NCBI GenBank assembly: GCA_015055665.1
Contig: SVHX01000009.1
Span: 1 to 53,234, forward strand
Length of the DNA stretch: 53,234 bases
Direction: 5' to 3'
Source: Clostridiales bacterium
GTDB lineage: Bacteria > Bacillota > Clostridia > Christensenellales > UBA1242
Made by a program: the position numbers and the translations under genes. This document shows, piece by piece, positions 1-7,425 of this stretch (position 1 is its first letter; every line of letters begins with the position of its first letter). Below the pieces are notes generated by a model. The model ran no database searches. It had not been told where the DNA came from and saw only the letters and a program-made list of their open reading frames with translations.

Positions 1-70
1 TGTGTCGGCTGATTTGTCAGCCAAAGGCAATGTTAATTGCCGAATTGCGTTAGCAATGACACATAATGTA
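1..70. repeat. Structured repeat unit, cloverleaf-like (left edge)
   Basis: Bases 1-6 (TGTGTC) pair with 58-63 (GACACA). They enclose three perfect hairpins at 7-22 (loop TTTG), 26-41 (loop GTTA) and 44-57 (loop GTTA), so the segment can fold as a four-way junction. Its right end (TTAGCAAT..ACATAATGTATAATAT) resembles the right end of the next unit at 71-212, so the two look like related tandem elements. The element may begin before the window. No coding potential is seen. Confidence 0.6.
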
Positions 71-212
71 TAATATAGGAAGTTCAAGCAAGCAGTGCGA
101 AGCAATATTTGAATTGAACTGACGACAATTTCACTATTGTAATAGGCAATTTATTGCCTGTGTGATGAAAATCACACGAGTTGCGTTAGCAACATTACAT
201 AATGTATATTAT
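71..212. repeat. Dispersed micro-hairpin repeat, copy 1
   Basis: About 140 bp that recurs in inverted orientation at 22107-22251 with only a handful of differences. It is a chain of small hairpins: ACAAT/ATTGT, AGGCAAT/ATTGCCT, GTGTGAT-GAAA-ATCACAC, TTGC-GTTA-GCAA and TACAT-A-ATGTA. It ends about 10 bases before the spoIIGA start codon and so occupies the spoIIG promoter region. No transposase is nearby. It resembles a MITE or REP-type non-autonomous element. Confidence 0.8.
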
Positions 213-221
213 GGGGTGGAT

Positions 222-1061
222 ATGGAGTTGTATCTAGAGTATGTAATAATAGACAATCTTGTTATGGATTATATAATATTGCGATTAATAGAGTTGACAA
301 TAGGGACTAAATTGCGGAAGTTTAATAAGGTTGTTGTATGTTTGCTAGGTGCAGGTTTTGCGGTTTTTATGCCATACATAATGAAGTGGAGCGTGTTACT
401 ATTTATTTATAAAATTATTTCGTCTATTGTGCTAGTTCTTTGCATCAAAAAACACCATAAATTGCGGAATTTTTTGACATATTATTTATTGTTTTTTACA
501 TATACATTTTTAGTTGGCGGTACAGTACTTGGCATTATAAATTTGCTTAATATTAAGTATACAATGAGTAGTGTAATAATGTATTCGTTTGATTTTCCAA
601 TGGGATTAATTGGCTTAGTATTTATTGTAGTGATTAATATTATTTCTAGGACAATAAGGGTAATTCGTAGTAAACTTGTTAAGTCTTGTTATATGTATGC
701 TATCAAGATTCATCAGTGCGGGAAATGTTATAATATTAATGGGTATTTGGATACTGGTAATAATGTTACATTAGATAACAAGGGTGTTATAATTATCTCG
801 ATTAGTTTGTTTTTAAGAATTTATAAGAATATAGATTTGACGCAGGTCTTAAATCATAAGGTGGAGGGGCTTAACCTTAATAGCCCCGTGTATATAACGA
901 TTGGTGGTATTGGAGACAATGACAAGTATTTGTCTTTTGTTCTTGATGAGATGGTTATTATGGGCAAGGTGCACAAGAGTGCACGGGTAGCAGTTGCTAT
1001 GAAAAATTTTGGTGATTATGATTGTATATTGCATAGAGATTATTTGAAGGAAGGTGCATAA
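222..1061 (+). CDS. spoIIGA: SpoIIGA, sporulation sigma-E processing peptidase
   Basis: This is the membrane-embedded aspartic protease that removes the pro-sequence of sigma-E in the mother cell after SpoIIR signalling from the forespore (established for the family). The first half of the 279-residue product is hydrophobic, with about five membrane segments. The cytoplasmic half carries the aspartic-protease signature GYLDTGN near residue 175-181. The ATG at 222 is chosen because GGGGTGGA lies just upstream and the protein then begins MELYLEYVIIDN, as expected; an upstream ATG at 162 lies inside the repeat. The gene is followed after 3 bases by sigE, the classical spoIIG operon. No obvious Spo0A box was recognised; the repeat lies where the promoter should be. 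Confidence 0.93.
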   Translation: MELYLEYVIIDNLVMDYIILRLIELTIGTKLRKFNKVVVCLLGAGFAVFMPYIMKWSVLLFIYKIISSIVLVLCIKKHHKLRNFLTYYLLFFTYTFLVGGTVLGIINLLNIKYTMSSVIMYSFDFPMGLIGLVFIVVINIISRTIRVIRSKLVKSCYMYAIKIHQCGKCYNINGYLDTGNNVTLDNKGVIIISISLFLRIYKNIDLTQVLNHKVEGLNLNSPVYITIGGIGDNDKYLSFVLDEMVIMGKVHKSARVAVAMKNFGDYDCILHRDYLKEGA

Positions 1062-1064
1062 GGT

Positions 1065-1775
1065 ATGAAGGGGTTACTTAATAAATTAAAGAAGTGGTTG
1101 GACAAATTTGGTCTATCTGAGAGCAATATATTGCATTACTTGTGCGGTGGTGATGCTTTGCCAGAAACTCTTAGTGAAGATGATGAGAAGATGTATGTAG
1201 ATATGAGTGCAAGTGGTAATGTGAGTGCTAGGCAAGTTCTTATTGAACATAACCTTAGACTAGTTGTGTATGTAGCCAAAAAATTCAGTAATACTGATGT
1301 GGATATAGAGGATCTTATTAGTATTGGTAGTCTGGGGTTAATCAAGGCGGTTAATACATTTAACGGAGATAAGAATATTAAACTTGCAACATATGCGTCC
1401 AGGTGTATAGAAAATGAGATTCTTATGTATTTGCGTAAGGTAAGTAGGCAGAAGCAAATGGTGTCCCTTGATGAGCCCTTGAACATAGATAGTGAGGGAA
1501 ATGAACTAGTATTATTTGATCTTCTTCCTAGCGAAGATAATTCTCCTACGGATGATATGGAAAAGACTACTGAGAAGAAAATATTATGGAAGGTAATAGA
1601 TAGGCTTAACAAAAGAGAGCGGGAAATTATGGTAATGAGATTTGGTCTGTCTGGAGGGGACGAATTAACGCAGAAAGAGGTAGCAGACACTTTGGGGATT
1701 AGTCAGAGTTATATTAGTAGACTAGAAAAGAAAATTGTTGTGCGGATGCGAAAAGAAATGATGAAACTAGCTTAA
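1065..1775 (+). CDS. sigE: RNA polymerase sigma-E (mother-cell sporulation sigma factor)
   Basis: A 236-residue sigma-70 family factor. The amphipathic, basic N-terminus (about residues 1-28) corresponds to the inhibitory pro-sequence cleaved by SpoIIGA, encoded just upstream. Region 2 includes NLRLVVYVAKKF, EDLISIGSLGL and ATYASRCIENEI. Region 4 has the helix-turn-helix LGISQSYISRLEKK near the C-terminus. Length and motifs match sigma-E of other endospore formers. It is co-transcribed with spoIIGA, with a 3-base gap, and ends at a strong terminator before sigG. Confidence 0.95.
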   Translation: MKGLLNKLKKWLDKFGLSESNILHYLCGGDALPETLSEDDEKMYVDMSASGNVSARQVLIEHNLRLVVYVAKKFSNTDVDIEDLISIGSLGLIKAVNTFNGDKNIKLATYASRCIENEILMYLRKVSRQKQMVSLDEPLNIDSEGNELVLFDLLPSEDNSPTDDMEKTTEKKILWKVIDRLNKREREIMVMRFGLSGGDELTQKEVADTLGISQSYISRLEKKIVVRMRKEMMKLA

Positions 1776-1802
1776 ATACTTATAAAACATCAAAAATAAT
1801 GC

Positions 1803-1830
1803 AAAAAACACGCGAGTTTTGCGTGTTTTT
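1803..1830 (+). terminator. Rho-independent terminator after sigE
   Basis: A 9-bp stem (AAAACACGC / GCGTGTTTT) with a 7-base loop runs into a T tract. It separates the spoIIG operon from sigG. Confidence 0.85.
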
Positions 1831-1839
1831 GTCGTGTTT

Positions 1840-1868
1840 GAATAATACTGTGCCTTGTGGGGAAAATA
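1840..1868 (+). promoter_or_regulatory. Candidate sigma-F-type promoter of sigG
   Basis: GAATA (1840-1844), then 14 bases, then GGGGAAAATA (1859-1868). The second box fits the sigma-F -10 pattern GGNNANAHTR, and the first is close to the sigma-F/G -35 pattern. sigG transcription depends on sigma-F in Bacillus, so the position makes sense. This is a pattern match by eye only. Confidence 0.5.
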
Positions 1869-1897
1869 TTCATACAATAGTACTTTAAGGGGGATGT

Positions 1898-2665
1898 ATG
1901 AGTAAAGTTGTAATTACAGGCATAGATACTAGTACTTTGCCTAAACTCAGTGGCAAAGAACAAGCCGAATTAATGCAAAAGCTAAAAGCTGGGGATGAGA
2001 AAGCTCGTGATGACTTTGCCATTTGTAACATGAGGTTGGTGTTAAGTGTTTTGCAAAGGTTTCGTGGTAGATGTAATAGCACAGACGACCTGTTCCAAGT
2101 GGGTTGTGTGGGGCTTATGAAAGCAATAGATAACTTTGATGTTACACAAAATGTTAAGTTCTCTACTTATGCTGTTCCAATGATTATAGGTGAGATAAAA
2201 AGGTTCTTGCGAGATAATAATAGTGTTAGGGTGAGTAGAAGTCTAAGGGATACTGCGTATAAGGTGCTTAAGGCAAGAGAAGACTTAATAAGAACAAACG
2301 GCGAAGAGCCTAGTGTGGATATGGTGTCAGACTATTTGGGTGTAAGTGTATCGGATGTTGCGATTGCGTTAGAGGCAATAAGCGAGCCAATGTCGCTTTG
2401 TGATCCTGTATACAATGATGGTGATGATACAATATATCTAATGGATCAAGTAAGCAATTCTAAAGATAGCGAAGATAAATGGGTAGAGGATATTAACTTA
2501 CGAGATGCATTGTCTAAATTGGGGGAGCGGGAAAAAGAAATAGTGATGTTAAGGTACTATGTTGGTAAAACCCAAATGGAGGTATCAGAGGAAATAGGTA
2601 TATCTCAAGCACAAGTTAGTAGACTAGAAAAAAATGCCATTAAGGAAATAAGAAAGGCGTTTTGA
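1898..2665 (+). CDS. sigG: RNA polymerase sigma-G (late forespore sigma factor)
   Basis: A 255-residue sigma factor that directs late forespore genes, including gpr, which is also in this window. The start MSKVVITGIDTS..LP and the stretch NMRLVLSVLQRF are characteristic of sigma-G; region 4 ends with EIGISQAQVSRLEK. The ribosome site AAGGGGG lies just upstream of the ATG. As in Bacillus and Clostridium, it follows spoIIGA-sigE but has its own upstream region with a sigma-F-like promoter. Sigma-F is a close paralogue, but the N-terminus and the position support sigma-G. Confidence 0.95.
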   Translation: MSKVVITGIDTSTLPKLSGKEQAELMQKLKAGDEKARDDFAICNMRLVLSVLQRFRGRCNSTDDLFQVGCVGLMKAIDNFDVTQNVKFSTYAVPMIIGEIKRFLRDNNSVRVSRSLRDTAYKVLKAREDLIRTNGEEPSVDMVSDYLGVSVSDVAIALEAISEPMSLCDPVYNDGDDTIYLMDQVSNSKDSEDKWVEDINLRDALSKLGEREKEIVMLRYYVGKTQMEVSEEIGISQAQVSRLEKNAIKEIRKAF

Positions 2666-2774
2666 GTAAATTTTATTGAGGAAAAATATACAATTATTTT
2701 AGACAACTTTGAATAATCTTTAATGAATTTAGAAATAAAAATTAAACTTTTTCTAAAAATATTACAAAAAAGTG

Positions 2775-2803
2775 TTGACAAAATATTGTATATTGCATAT
2801 AAT
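2775..2803 (+). promoter_or_regulatory. Consensus promoter of tRNA-Asn
   Basis: TTGACA (2775-2780), a 17-base spacer and TATAAT (2798-2803): a perfect vegetative promoter, placing the start of transcription just before the tRNA. The region 2666-2774 upstream is A/T-rich with no other recognised signal. Confidence 0.9.
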
Positions 2804-2814
2804 GTATATGTTAT

Positions 2815-2889
2815 TCCTCAGTAGCTCAATGGTGGAGCAACCGGCTGTTAACCGGTAGGTTACAGGTTCGAGCCCTGTCTGAGGAGCCA
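2815..2889 (+). tRNA. tRNA-Asn (GTT)
   Basis: The acceptor stem TCCTCAG pairs with CTGAGGA. The anticodon arm CCGGCTGTTAACCGG shows anticodon GTT, and the T arm contains GGTTCGAGCC. The discriminator G is followed by an encoded CCA (2887-2889). It is transcribed from the consensus promoter at 2775 and ends at a terminator five bases downstream. Its last bases are repeated twice further downstream. Confidence 0.97.
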
Positions 2890-3225
2890 AAATGCACAAC
2901 TTCGGTTGTGCTTTTTTCATCCTCATACAATGTGCAGAGTGCCTCTGCTGTATCTTACGATACGCTCGAACCGGTACTCGATCGCACATGGAGTGCAAGC
3001 CCTCCGCTCACGAGATATATGCTGACGCACATAGACGAGCTCTGTCTGAGGAGTCAAAATGCACAACTTTGGTGGTGTTTTTTTATTGCTTGAAGAGCTT
3101 AAGCGGATTTCAACTGCTAGCAACTTTGTTGCTTTGAACCTTCTTTGGTAGTCGGACCTGTCACTTTGTATCACCCGACATATATGACCTTACGGTCACA
3201 TAGACGAGACTTATCTGAGGAGCCA
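2875..3225 (+). repeat. Tandem units each ending in the tRNA-Asn 3' tail
   Basis: The tRNA tail CTGTCTGAGGAGCC (from 2875) recurs at 3042 (CTGTCTGAGGAGTC) and, less exactly, at 3211 (TTATCTGAGGAGCC), with spacings of 167 and 169 bases. The segments between also share features in register: CATAGACGAG before the last two tails and GCACAAC after the first two. Small hairpins fill the units, for example GCAGAG-TGC-CTCTGC, GTATC-TTAC-GATAC and TGACC-TTAC-GGTCA. The units do not fold as complete tRNAs. They look like degraded tandem duplications of the tRNA tail and its flank. Confidence 0.7.
2894..2917 (+). terminator. Terminator of tRNA-Asn
   Basis: GCACAAC-TTCG-GTTGTGC, a UUCG tetraloop hairpin, followed by six T. 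A decayed copy (GCACAACTTTGGTGGTG then Ts) lies at 3061-3084. Confidence 0.9.
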
Positions 3226-3231
3226 ATGAAG

Positions 3232-3259
3232 CTCTATACGTTATGTATGGAGTTTTTTT
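3232..3259 (+). terminator. Terminator after the last tRNA-tail unit
   Basis: An 8-bp stem (CTCTATAC / GTATGGAG, one G-T pair) with a 5-base loop, followed by seven T. The third copy of the tRNA tail is therefore also followed by a terminator, although a different one. Confidence 0.7.
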
Positions 3260-3315
3260 GTTTGGGAATTTGTGAGGAGTATGTTAAAATTATTTTATAA
3301 GCGAGAGGTGAAATT

Positions 3316-3636
3316 ATGAGAAAAGCATATAAAATCGAAACTTATTTGCCATTAGAGGCACTAGATAATATTCGAGATGCTCTCTATAAATTAGGGCTGG
3401 GTAGGGTTGGTAATTATGAAGATTGTATGTCTTGGTATGAAATCAACTCATCATGGAAGCCTATTGATGGTGCAAAACCATATCTAGGAAATGTTGGAGA
3501 AATTGAGTTTGCTCCAGAATACAAGCTTGAATTTAGATGTGAAGAAGATATGATTGAAAGTGCTGTCAAGGCAATTAAAGATAATCATCCTTACGAAGAA
3601 GTTTGTATAAATGTAGTTGAGGTTATGGTGTATTAA
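3316..3636 (+). CDS. YqfO/NIF3-type PII/CutA-like domain protein
   Basis: A 106-residue single-domain protein resembling the small PII/CutA-like domain inserted in YqfO/NIF3 proteins and also found alone. The supporting patterns are GRVGNYEDCM, KPYLGNVGEIE and the C-terminal HPYEEV. These proteins form trimers or dimers; the biochemical role of the free domain is not settled. The start has a GAGGTG ribosome site six bases upstream. It stands alone between the tRNA-Asn repeat region and the glucosidase, probably as a monocistronic gene. Confidence 0.75.
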   Translation: MRKAYKIETYLPLEALDNIRDALYKLGLGRVGNYEDCMSWYEINSSWKPIDGAKPYLGNVGEIEFAPEYKLEFRCEEDMIESAVKAIKDNHPYEEVCINVVEVMVY

Positions 3637-3720
3637 AATAAATATTTACTATAAAACTCGTTACATTTCGATTTATGTGGTACAATTTATGTAGAAGTTA
3701 TATACCAAATAGGAGAAAAG

Positions 3721-5322
3721 ATGGAAAGAGAAAATAAAGTTTGGTGGAAAAATGCAGTAGGGTATCAGATTTATATTAGAAGTTTTAGTGATTCTAATAA
3801 TGATGGTATAGGGGACTTGAAAGGAATCACCAATAGGTTGGATTATATCAAGAGTTTGGGGGTGTCGTTTATATGGATATGTCCTTTCTATGATTCGCCA
3901 ATGGATGATAACGGTTATGATGTGAGAAACTATTACAAGGTTGATAAGTCGTATGGAAAAATGACGGATCTTGAAAAGCTTATTAGAGAAGCTCATGCAA
4001 GAGATATCAAAGTTGTTATTGATCTAGTATTGAATCATACATCTGATGAGAACGAGTGGTTTGTTAAGAGTGAGAAAAAAGTTGAGCCATTTACAGATTT
4101 TTATGTATGGAAGGATGGCAAGGTGGTGGATGGTAAGTTGTGTCCGCCTAACAATTGGGTATCGTTCTTTTCGGGGCCTGCATGGAAGTATAGTGAGAAG
4201 CGTAAGCAATATTATTTGAAAATATTTTCCAACAAAATGCCAGATATAAATTATGAAAACGAAACGGCTTTCTCAGAAATGGAAAAGGTTATTGATTATT
4301 TTGGCGAATTAAATGTTGATGGATTTAGAGTTGATGCAATTGCACACATTGGTAAGGATTTAACTTTTGCGGATGCTAAGAATATTAAGAAAACATATAA
4401 ATCTTTCTCTAATCTGCCAAACACGCATGAGTACTTGAAAAGATTTAATCGTGCTTTTGCTAGAAATAACATGGTTACTATGGGTGAGCTTGGCGGAGAT
4501 CCGACCAAACAAGATTTGATTAAGTATACAACTCAAAAAGAGTTAGATATGATATTTAGCTTTGAGCACACAAATATCTTTACAAAAAATCACATGATTA
4601 ATAGAAAAGCTTTGTTTAAAGCGTTAAAATATAAAGAGGGTTTGTCTGATTCTAATGGCTGGTCGGTATTGTTCTGGTTAAATCATGATTATCCTAGATT
4701 GATAAGTAAAATACGAAATGTTTGCGATCCTAAAAATGCACAAATTTGTCTAGCGGGATTAATGTACATGCTAAAAGGTACACCAATTATATACAATGGC
4801 GAAGAAATTGGTATGGAAAATTATCAGTTTAAAAAGCCTAGCGACTTTAAAGATGTTAATGCAAAAATGATATTCGAAAATACGGATAATATAGATGAGG
4901 CTTTTAATAACTTAAAGGAAACAACCCGTGATCATAGTCGTACAATTATGCAATGGGATGGTTCTAAGAACGCAGGATTCTCTGAAGTTAAGCCATGGTC
5001 GTATGTAAACGAAAATTATAAAAAATGTAATGTTGAGAAAGCTATGAAAAATAAAGACTCTATACTCAATCATTATATGCAGTTATTAAATATTAGAAAC
5101 AGTGTTGGGCAAGAACTAATTGATGCAAAATACCGTTTATGGATGAAGGGGGCAGTTATAGGATATTCTATAGATACAATTAGTCAAATAATTGAGGTTG
5201 TTGCCAACTTGGGGGAAAAGGAAAAGAAACTAAAGTTAAATGGCGAAACGTTGTATTCCAATATGAATATTGCAGATAATCTTAAGCCATATCAAATAGT
5301 AATAGCTAAGAGAAATAAGTAA
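3721..5322 (+). CDS. GH13 alpha-glucosidase (oligo-1,6-glucosidase type)
   Basis: A 533-residue alpha-amylase-superfamily hydrolase, probably cytoplasmic because no signal peptide is visible. It would release glucose from small alpha-glucosides. The (beta/alpha)8 motifs are in order: YQIYIRSF at the N-terminus, DLVLNH near residue 101-106, GFRVDAIAH with the nucleophile Asp near 203, MGELGG with the acid/base Glu near 257, and FWLNHDYPR near 320-328. This arrangement is typical of the oligo-1,6-glucosidase/trehalose-6-phosphate hydrolase group. Substrate preference (isomaltose, sucrose or trehalose-6-P) cannot be fixed by eye. No sugar transporter is adjacent. An extended -10 (TGGTACAAT, 3678-3686) and AGGAG precede it. 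Confidence 0.88.
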   Translation: MERENKVWWKNAVGYQIYIRSFSDSNNDGIGDLKGITNRLDYIKSLGVSFIWICPFYDSPMDDNGYDVRNYYKVDKSYGKMTDLEKLIREAHARDIKVVIDLVLNHTSDENEWFVKSEKKVEPFTDFYVWKDGKVVDGKLCPPNNWVSFFSGPAWKYSEKRKQYYLKIFSNKMPDINYENETAFSEMEKVIDYFGELNVDGFRVDAIAHIGKDLTFADAKNIKKTYKSFSNLPNTHEYLKRFNRAFARNNMVTMGELGGDPTKQDLIKYTTQKELDMIFSFEHTNIFTKNHMINRKALFKALKYKEGLSDSNGWSVLFWLNHDYPRLISKIRNVCDPKNAQICLAGLMYMLKGTPIIYNGEEIGMENYQFKKPSDFKDVNAKMIFENTDNIDEAFNNLKETTRDHSRTIMQWDGSKNAGFSEVKPWSYVNENYKKCNVEKAMKNKDSILNHYMQLLNIRNSVGQELIDAKYRLWMKGAVIGYSIDTISQIIEVVANLGEKEKKLKLNGETLYSNMNIADNLKPYQIVIAKRNK

Positions 5323-5328
5323 GTATAT

Positions 5329-5358
5329 GCGAATACGGCTTTAAGCATATTCGCTTTT
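5329..5358 (+). terminator. Terminator after the glucosidase gene
   Basis: GCGAATA pairs with TATTCGC across a 12-base loop, followed by TTTT. The rest of the gap to 5531 is A/T-rich and holds only a TATGGTAAAAT box at 5394-5404. Confidence 0.65.
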
Positions 5359-5531
5359 GGATTGTGTCAAAATTATTGGTTGTTTTCAAAAATTATGGTA
5401 AAATTTAAAAAAGATAGTTAGACCGGTGTTAAATTTGTAACATACCAAGAATAAATAATAATCATTGGCAATTAATCTGTTATGCGTACTTTAATTAAAG
5501 CTAGTGTGTATTTTTGTAGCGAGGGGTAAAA

Positions 5532-6203
5532 ATGGAAGAGGTTTTTAAAAGTTCCAAGAGTGAGGAGCGTGGGTTAGCTTTATTGGATAAGAATATGAAA
5601 AACATCTTGTCTATAGGTATAAGCACTGGAGGCGTTGCTGAATTAAAGATGGCAAAGAAGTGTCCAGAAGCTAGAGTAATAGCAACTACGATTGATGAAA
5701 ATGGATTGGCATTTTCGAGAGATAAATTACAACACAACTCGGAATACGGTAGGATAGAATTGAAGCTAGAAGATGTTGCTAAGCCAATGCCGTACGAGGA
5801 TAATTTCTTTGATTTTGTTTATGCTAGATTAGTGCTTCATTATTTGACAAAGCAACAGTTAAATAGTGCTTTGGAAGAGATTTATAGAGTCTTGAAGCCC
5901 GGTGGGATTTTTTTCGTGGTTGCAAGGAATAATAACGAGTGGGAATTGACGAAACCTGAGTTTGTTATCTCTTATGACGAAGACACGAATATAACTACAT
6001 ATTATGAGCAATGGAAGAAGGAAAAAATTAGAAAACGTCAATTTCTGTCCGAGGAGCAATTAAGGGATGTACTTACAGCTCATAAGTTTACATTGTCTTC
6101 GATAGAGTCTTATCGAGAGTACCTGTATACAGATTATGAAAGATTGGAGAAAAACAAATCCGCTATGCCCAATTATTTAACAGAAGTTGTTGTAACAAAG
6201 TAG
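5532..6203 (+). CDS. Class I SAM-dependent methyltransferase
   Basis: A 223-residue protein of the Methyltransf_11 type. Motif I is ILSIGISTGG (about residues 26-35), the acidic post-II segment is ARVIATTIDE, and DFVYARLVLHYL followed by YRVLKPGGIFFV form the later strands typical of small-molecule methyltransferases. The substrate is unknown. The ribosome site GAGGGG is six bases upstream of the ATG. It is flanked by terminators, so it is a single-gene unit. A second methyltransferase-like protein follows in the next unit. Confidence 0.8.
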   Translation: MEEVFKSSKSEERGLALLDKNMKNILSIGISTGGVAELKMAKKCPEARVIATTIDENGLAFSRDKLQHNSEYGRIELKLEDVAKPMPYEDNFFDFVYARLVLHYLTKQQLNSALEEIYRVLKPGGIFFVVARNNNEWELTKPEFVISYDEDTNITTYYEQWKKEKIRKRQFLSEEQLRDVLTAHKFTLSSIESYREYLYTDYERLEKNKSAMPNYLTEVVVTK

Positions 6204-6226
6204 TATTGTTTAAATAAATAATTAAT

Positions 6227-6259
6227 AACTCTATACGCTGAGTATAGGGTTTATTTTTT
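6227..6259 (+). terminator. Terminator after the methyltransferase gene
   Basis: The stem AACTCTATAC / GTATAGGGTT (with a G-T pair) and a 5-base loop are followed by a T-rich run. Confidence 0.75.
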
Positions 6260-6271
6260 CTTAGGGGGGTA

Positions 6272-6299
6272 TTGACAAATTAGGGATTGATGGTAAAAT
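6272..6299 (+). promoter_or_regulatory. Promoter of the 6346 gene
   Basis: TTGACA (6272-6277), a 16-base spacer ending in TGG, and TAAAAT (6294-6299), giving an extended -10. Confidence 0.7.
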
Positions 6300-6345
6300 A
6301 TATATAATAAGTATCTTGGGGATAAATAGTTAAAAGAGGGGAAAC

Positions 6346-7299
6346 ATGAAAAAATCTGTGGTGGAGAAGAATATTGCTAAAATATTCGAGAAAAGTGGCA
6401 AGTCGGTATTCGATAAGTTATTAAACCTATATTATTTGTATGATTTGCTTTATGTTAAGACTTACGACGATTTTAATAATTCGCCGGAAGGTTTTTATTC
6501 GTTTCTTTTGGAACATTATGATTGTATTGTACGATGTTTGCCGGGGTGTTCTTTTGATAGAATTATGAACGAGTGTGCTAGTGTTAGAGAGTGGCTCAAG
6601 TATTGTATTAAAGATGTGTACGTAAAGAATTATTCGGATATAGTGTCCGAAATAAAGCCTAGTAGCAAGAGTGTTATCCTTGATGTTGGTGCAGGAAATA
6701 TTCCGACATCTTCGATTATAATTGCTAAGGATGCAGGCAGAGTTGGTGCTATGGATAAAAGATTTAGGATTCCTAATAAGACTCTTAACAATCTTAACGT
6801 TGATGCGAGAAGAGAACTTTTCAATGCTCGTACTGATATTGATGGCTATGATATGGTTGTAGGAAGATTTCCTTGCTCGGCAATTGATTCGATAGTGTAT
6901 GTATGCAATAAGTACAACAAGCCTTACTTTATTGAAACTTGTGATTGTGAAATTCCTAGTCCTGAGGTCTTTTACAAAAGATGGGGGATTGATAAGCCTG
7001 TTCAAGAAATTAAGCAGTTCTGGAAAATGGCAGATGAAAAAATGAAAGAAAATTCTCTATATAATTTGTGGCAAATAATGTTGCCAGAGCTTGATAAAAA
7101 CATACAGTTTAATGGGTTATATGCGTATAATATGGGCTCTAGTAATAATGATGTTGAGAAGTTGATTGCGTATATAAAAGTGCGAAATCAGATGCGTGCT
7201 CATGCCGAAGAGGGCAATAGAACGGTAGACAATAATAAAGAAGTTGAAACTATTGACGCGGATGAGTTAGTGGAAGAACACTCAACTAATGAAATGTAG
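6346..7299 (+). CDS. Unknown protein with SAM-methyltransferase-like core
   Basis: A 317-residue protein not assigned to a named family. A helical N-terminal part (about 1-105) precedes a nucleotide-binding strand-loop, SVILDVGAGNIPTSS (about 109-123), that resembles methyltransferase motif I, followed by an acidic strand (GAMDKRF). The segment GYDMVVGRFPCSAID could be the post-motif strand, and a cysteine cluster ETCDCEIPSPE follows. The C-terminal 40 residues are acidic and probably disordered. It has its own promoter, an AGAGGGG ribosome site and a terminator. The methyltransferase assignment is inference from one motif; the target is unknown. Confidence 0.5.
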   Translation: MKKSVVEKNIAKIFEKSGKSVFDKLLNLYYLYDLLYVKTYDDFNNSPEGFYSFLLEHYDCIVRCLPGCSFDRIMNECASVREWLKYCIKDVYVKNYSDIVSEIKPSSKSVILDVGAGNIPTSSIIIAKDAGRVGAMDKRFRIPNKTLNNLNVDARRELFNARTDIDGYDMVVGRFPCSAIDSIVYVCNKYNKPYFIETCDCEIPSPEVFYKRWGIDKPVQEIKQFWKMADEKMKENSLYNLWQIMLPELDKNIQFNGLYAYNMGSSNNDVEKLIAYIKVRNQMRAHAEEGNRTVDNNKEVETIDADELVEEHSTNEM

Positions 7300-7317
7300 A
7301 TAGATATTTAATAGTAA

Positions 7318-7347
7318 AAATTTCCACGGGTACTCGTGGATTTTTTA
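7318..7347 (+). terminator. Terminator after the 6346 gene
   Basis: TCCACG-GGTACT-CGTGGA stem-loop followed by six T. Confidence 0.85.
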
Positions 7348-7425
7348 TATTAATAGAGTGTCGATATATTTGTAATACAATTGAATTTGTGATAAAATAC
7401 AAGTAATAAATAGGAGATGAAGGTT

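Noticed and set aside
162..221. Upstream in-frame ATG for spoIIGA at 162
   Set aside because: It lies in the structured repeat, which also occurs after uvrA without any gene; the ATG at 222 has a ribosome site and matches SpoIIGA N-termini.
1136..1690. 184-residue open frame on the minus strand opposite sigE
   Set aside because: It lies wholly within sigE, has no ribosome site, and the sigma-E protein is unambiguous.
2950..2985. A T-arm-like sequence (GGTTCGAG on the minus strand) suggesting a second, reversed tRNA
   Set aside because: No matching acceptor, anticodon or D arms could be folded around it.
2892..3174. Short frames on both strands in the tRNA-Asn repeat region
   Set aside because: They run through tRNA tails, terminators and hairpins; no start signal or plausible protein.
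6427..7005. 192-residue open frame on the minus strand opposite the 6346 gene
   Set aside because: Composition is low-complexity Ile/Asn-rich, typical of an antisense shadow in A/T-rich DNA; no start signal.
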